Source: an uncultured Atopobium sp. (GTDB taxonomy: Bacteria > Actinomycetota > Coriobacteriia > Coriobacteriales > Atopobiaceae). From it: a stretch of DNA of 5,753 nucleotides. The notes under the pieces are model-generated. The model saw nothing but the letters and a program-made list of their open reading frames with translations, had not been told where the DNA came from and ran no database searches. Each line of letters opens with the position of its first letter. The first letter of the stretch is position 1. This document shows, in pieces, positions 4,299 through 5,753 of the stretch. The DNA lies in contig CALHVU010000057.1 in assembly GCA_938036925.1 (NCBI GenBank), positions 1 through 5,753 of the forward strand. The letters are read 5' to 3'. The position numbers and the translations under genes are program-made.

Positions 4299-5513
4299 AT
4301 GGGACGTTTTACAAATCCACGCGATCTGTATTTTGGCGAGGGCGCTCGTCACGAGGTTAAGAACCTCAAGGGTAAGAGGGCAGTTATCGTTTCCGGCGGC
4401 AGCTCCATGCGTCGTGGCGGCTTCCTTGATGACATCGAGAATGACCTCAAGTCCGCAGGTTTTGAGGTTGCTCACATTGAGGGTGTCGAGTCCGACCCTT
4501 CCGTTGAGACCGTTATGAGCGGCGCTGCTAAGATGAGCGAGTTCCAGCCAGACTGGATCATTGCTATCGGCGGCGGCTCCCCAATCGATGCAGCTAAGGC
4601 TATGTGGATTAAGTACGAGTACCCAGAGACCACTTTTGAGGACATGTGCAAGGTCTTTGGTCTTCCTGAGCTCCGCACCAAGGCTCACTTCTGCGCAATT
4701 TCTTCTACTTCCGGTACCGCAACTGAGGTAACCGCATTCTCTATCATTACCGATTACCAGAAGGGTGTTAAGTACCCACTGGCTGACTTCCAGATTACCC
4801 CTGACGTCGCAATTGTTGACCCTGAGCTCACTTACGGCATGCCTGTTAAGCTTGTTGCTCACACTGGTATGGACGCACTGACCCACGCTATCGAGGCATA
4901 CGTTTCTACTGTTGCTTCTATGTACACCGACGGCGACGCTCTGCACGCAATCCGCGAGATTGTCGAGTGGCTGCCAAAGTCCTACGCAGGCGACAAAGAG
5001 GGACGTCAGCACATGCATGACGCACAGTGCCTTGCTGGTATCGCATTCTCCTCTGGCCTTCTGGGCATCGTTCACTCCATGGCTCACAAGACCGGCGCTG
5101 CATTCTCCGGTGGACACATCATCCACGGTTGCGCAAACGCTATGTACCTGGGCAAAGTTATCCAGTTCAACGCTCGCGACGAGCGCGCAAAGACTCGCTA
5201 TGCATTCATTGCTAAGGAGATTCTGCACCTCGAGGGCAACACTGAGGATGAGCTGGTAGAGGCACTTGTTCAGAAGATTCGCGACATCAACGACGCTCTT
5301 AACATCCCACAGGGCATCAAGAACTACGGTGAGGGTGGAACCAAGTCCGAGACCTCCATCATCGATGAGAAGGAGTTCTTCGAGAAGGCTCCAGAGGTTG
5401 CTCGCCTTGCTATCGAGGACGCTTGCACCCTCTCCAACCCACGCAAGCCTACCCAGGAGGAGATGGAGCAGCTGCTTAAGTGCGTCTACTTCGACCTTCC
5501 TGTCGAGTTCTAA
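4299..5513 (+). CDS. Iron-containing (group III) alcohol dehydrogenase, probably NADPH-linked butanol dehydrogenase-like
   Basis: The protein has 404 residues, full length for the family and cytosolic. It is expected to reduce aldehydes to alcohols (reversibly) with NAD(P)H and a ferrous ion, a redox sink of fermentation. Residues 1-180 form the nucleotide-binding domain: YFGEGA at 11-16, VSGGSSMRRGG at 31-41, GGGSPIDAAK at 91-100, and SSTSGTATEVTAFSII at 135-150. The C-terminal helical domain carries the metal ligands: D192 and H196 in GMDALTH, H259 in HSMAH, and H276 (or H273) in HIIHG. H263 is the conserved catalytic-site histidine. The Gly-rich loop at 33-41 in place of an acidic residue suggests NADPH preference, as in clostridial butanol dehydrogenases; this is inference. 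The start is fixed by AAGGAGAGG 5 bases before ATG. Codon use is strongly biased (GTT, GCT, CTT/CTC, AAG), implying high expression. It is a single-gene unit with its own promoter region and terminator. Substrate cannot be told from sequence. Confidence 0.95.
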   Translation: MGRFTNPRDLYFGEGARHEVKNLKGKRAVIVSGGSSMRRGGFLDDIENDLKSAGFEVAHIEGVESDPSVETVMSGAAKMSEFQPDWIIAIGGGSPIDAAKAMWIKYEYPETTFEDMCKVFGLPELRTKAHFCAISSTSGTATEVTAFSIITDYQKGVKYPLADFQITPDVAIVDPELTYGMPVKLVAHTGMDALTHAIEAYVSTVASMYTDGDALHAIREIVEWLPKSYAGDKEGRQHMHDAQCLAGIAFSSGLLGIVHSMAHKTGAAFSGGHIIHGCANAMYLGKVIQFNARDERAKTRYAFIAKEILHLEGNTEDELVEALVQKIRDINDALNIPQGIKNYGEGGTKSETSIIDEKEFFEKAPEVARLAIEDACTLSNPRKPTQEEMEQLLKCVYFDLPVEF

Positions 5514-5540
5514 GATCTAGCTTAGACACTTAGCTTCGCT

Positions 5541-5575
5541 AAAAGCCTGGTAGCGTTCTGCTACCAGGCTTTTTT
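5541..5575 (+). terminator. Rho-independent terminator of the alcohol dehydrogenase
   Basis: A perfect stem AGCCTGGTAGC / GCTACCAGGCT with a 5-base loop (GTTCT) is followed by a run of T (to 5575). With the flanking A-run the stem extends to 14 pairs, so it may also work on the minus strand. It lies 28 bases after the TAA. A small extra hairpin, TTAGC-TTC-GCTAA (5530-5542), precedes it. Confidence 0.95.
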
Positions 5576-5753
5576 GTGCGCACCGGCGTGAGCGCAGGCG
5601 GACAGGGCGGACGTGTGCGAGGATGTAGGCGCTGCGACGTGCTGGTAACGTGTGCAGGCGTGCGCGGATGGGCATTTCGGTGTCGAAAGTTCCTCGAGTC
5701 ACCTCTAAGTGGTAAAAAATGCGTTTAGTTGGAGATTTCATTTTTCTGCATAT
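5576..5753. other. Non-coding region after the terminator
   Basis: The first ~110 bases are GC-rich with repeated GCAGGCG / GTGCGCG-like words; after about 5700 the sequence turns AT-rich. A loose inverted repeat, AAAAATG (5715-5721) and CATTTTT (5739-5745), lies near the right edge. It may belong to a neighbouring promoter or terminator outside the window. A 74-codon minus-strand frame crosses the terminator and does not look like a protein, so I see no gene here. Confidence 0.5.

Noticed and set aside
4284..5228. 314-codon open frame on the minus strand opposite the dehydrogenase
   Set aside because: It lies antisense to a clear, full-length enzyme gene and is kept open by that gene's strong codon bias; its translation is Cys/Val/Ser-rich and resembles no protein.
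5517..5741. 74-codon minus-strand frame after the dehydrogenase
   Set aside because: It runs through the terminator stem-loop, is Arg-rich as expected from GC-rich noncoding DNA, and has no convincing SD.

Overview
The window looks like a piece of a fermentative bacterial chromosome in which an AT-rich accessory segment meets ordinary housekeeping DNA at a tRNA gene. Consistent Shine-Dalgarno sites, frequent GTG starts, mid-range GC on the right and a genome-encoded CCA on the tRNA fit a Gram-positive bacterium. The style of the alcohol dehydrogenase and the TPR proteins makes me lean to the Coriobacteriia (Atopobium/Lancefieldella/Olsenella relatives) or a Firmicute. That placement is a low-confidence inference, because no marker gene is present.

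Left part (about 1-1605): roughly one-third GC in the lines I sampled by eye. It holds the 3' end of an unrecognised gene entering from the left; a convergent gene on the minus strand for a small protein with three predicted membrane helices and an exported C-terminal domain; and a lone small holin-like gene on the plus strand. The holin stops only 4 bases before the genomically encoded CCA end of a tRNA-Glu(UUC) gene on the minus strand. AT-rich cargo with a phage-type lysis gene, pressed against a tRNA 3' end, is the usual look of a prophage or integrative-element boundary, so this is read as the right edge of an island or a decayed prophage.

Middle part (about 1606-4298): tRNA-Glu, then (reading the minus strand) a two-gene operon of diverged TPR/ST7-like paralogues that overlap by GTGA. 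The upstream paralogue ends in a Gly/Pro-rich collagen-like tail built from a 9-residue repeat. A divergent intergenic region separates the operon from the next gene. It contains three copies of an AAAATGA-type half-site arranged as overlapping inverted repeats on a probable promoter, and then two small hairpins in the predicted leader.

Right part (4299-5753): a complete iron-containing alcohol dehydrogenase with a strong SD site, strongly biased codon use and a textbook intrinsic terminator. It probably reduces an aldehyde to an alcohol during fermentation, re-oxidising NAD(P)H. The last ~180 bases after the terminator hold no gene I can support.

The left-hand genes have no visible link in function to the right-hand ones; the tRNA is the dividing line. 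I see no CRISPR array, insertion sequence, transposase, integrase or rRNA. I found no convincing complete new system. The least explained items are the left-edge gene pair, the collagen-tailed TPR operon and the operator-like repeats upstream of the dehydrogenase.
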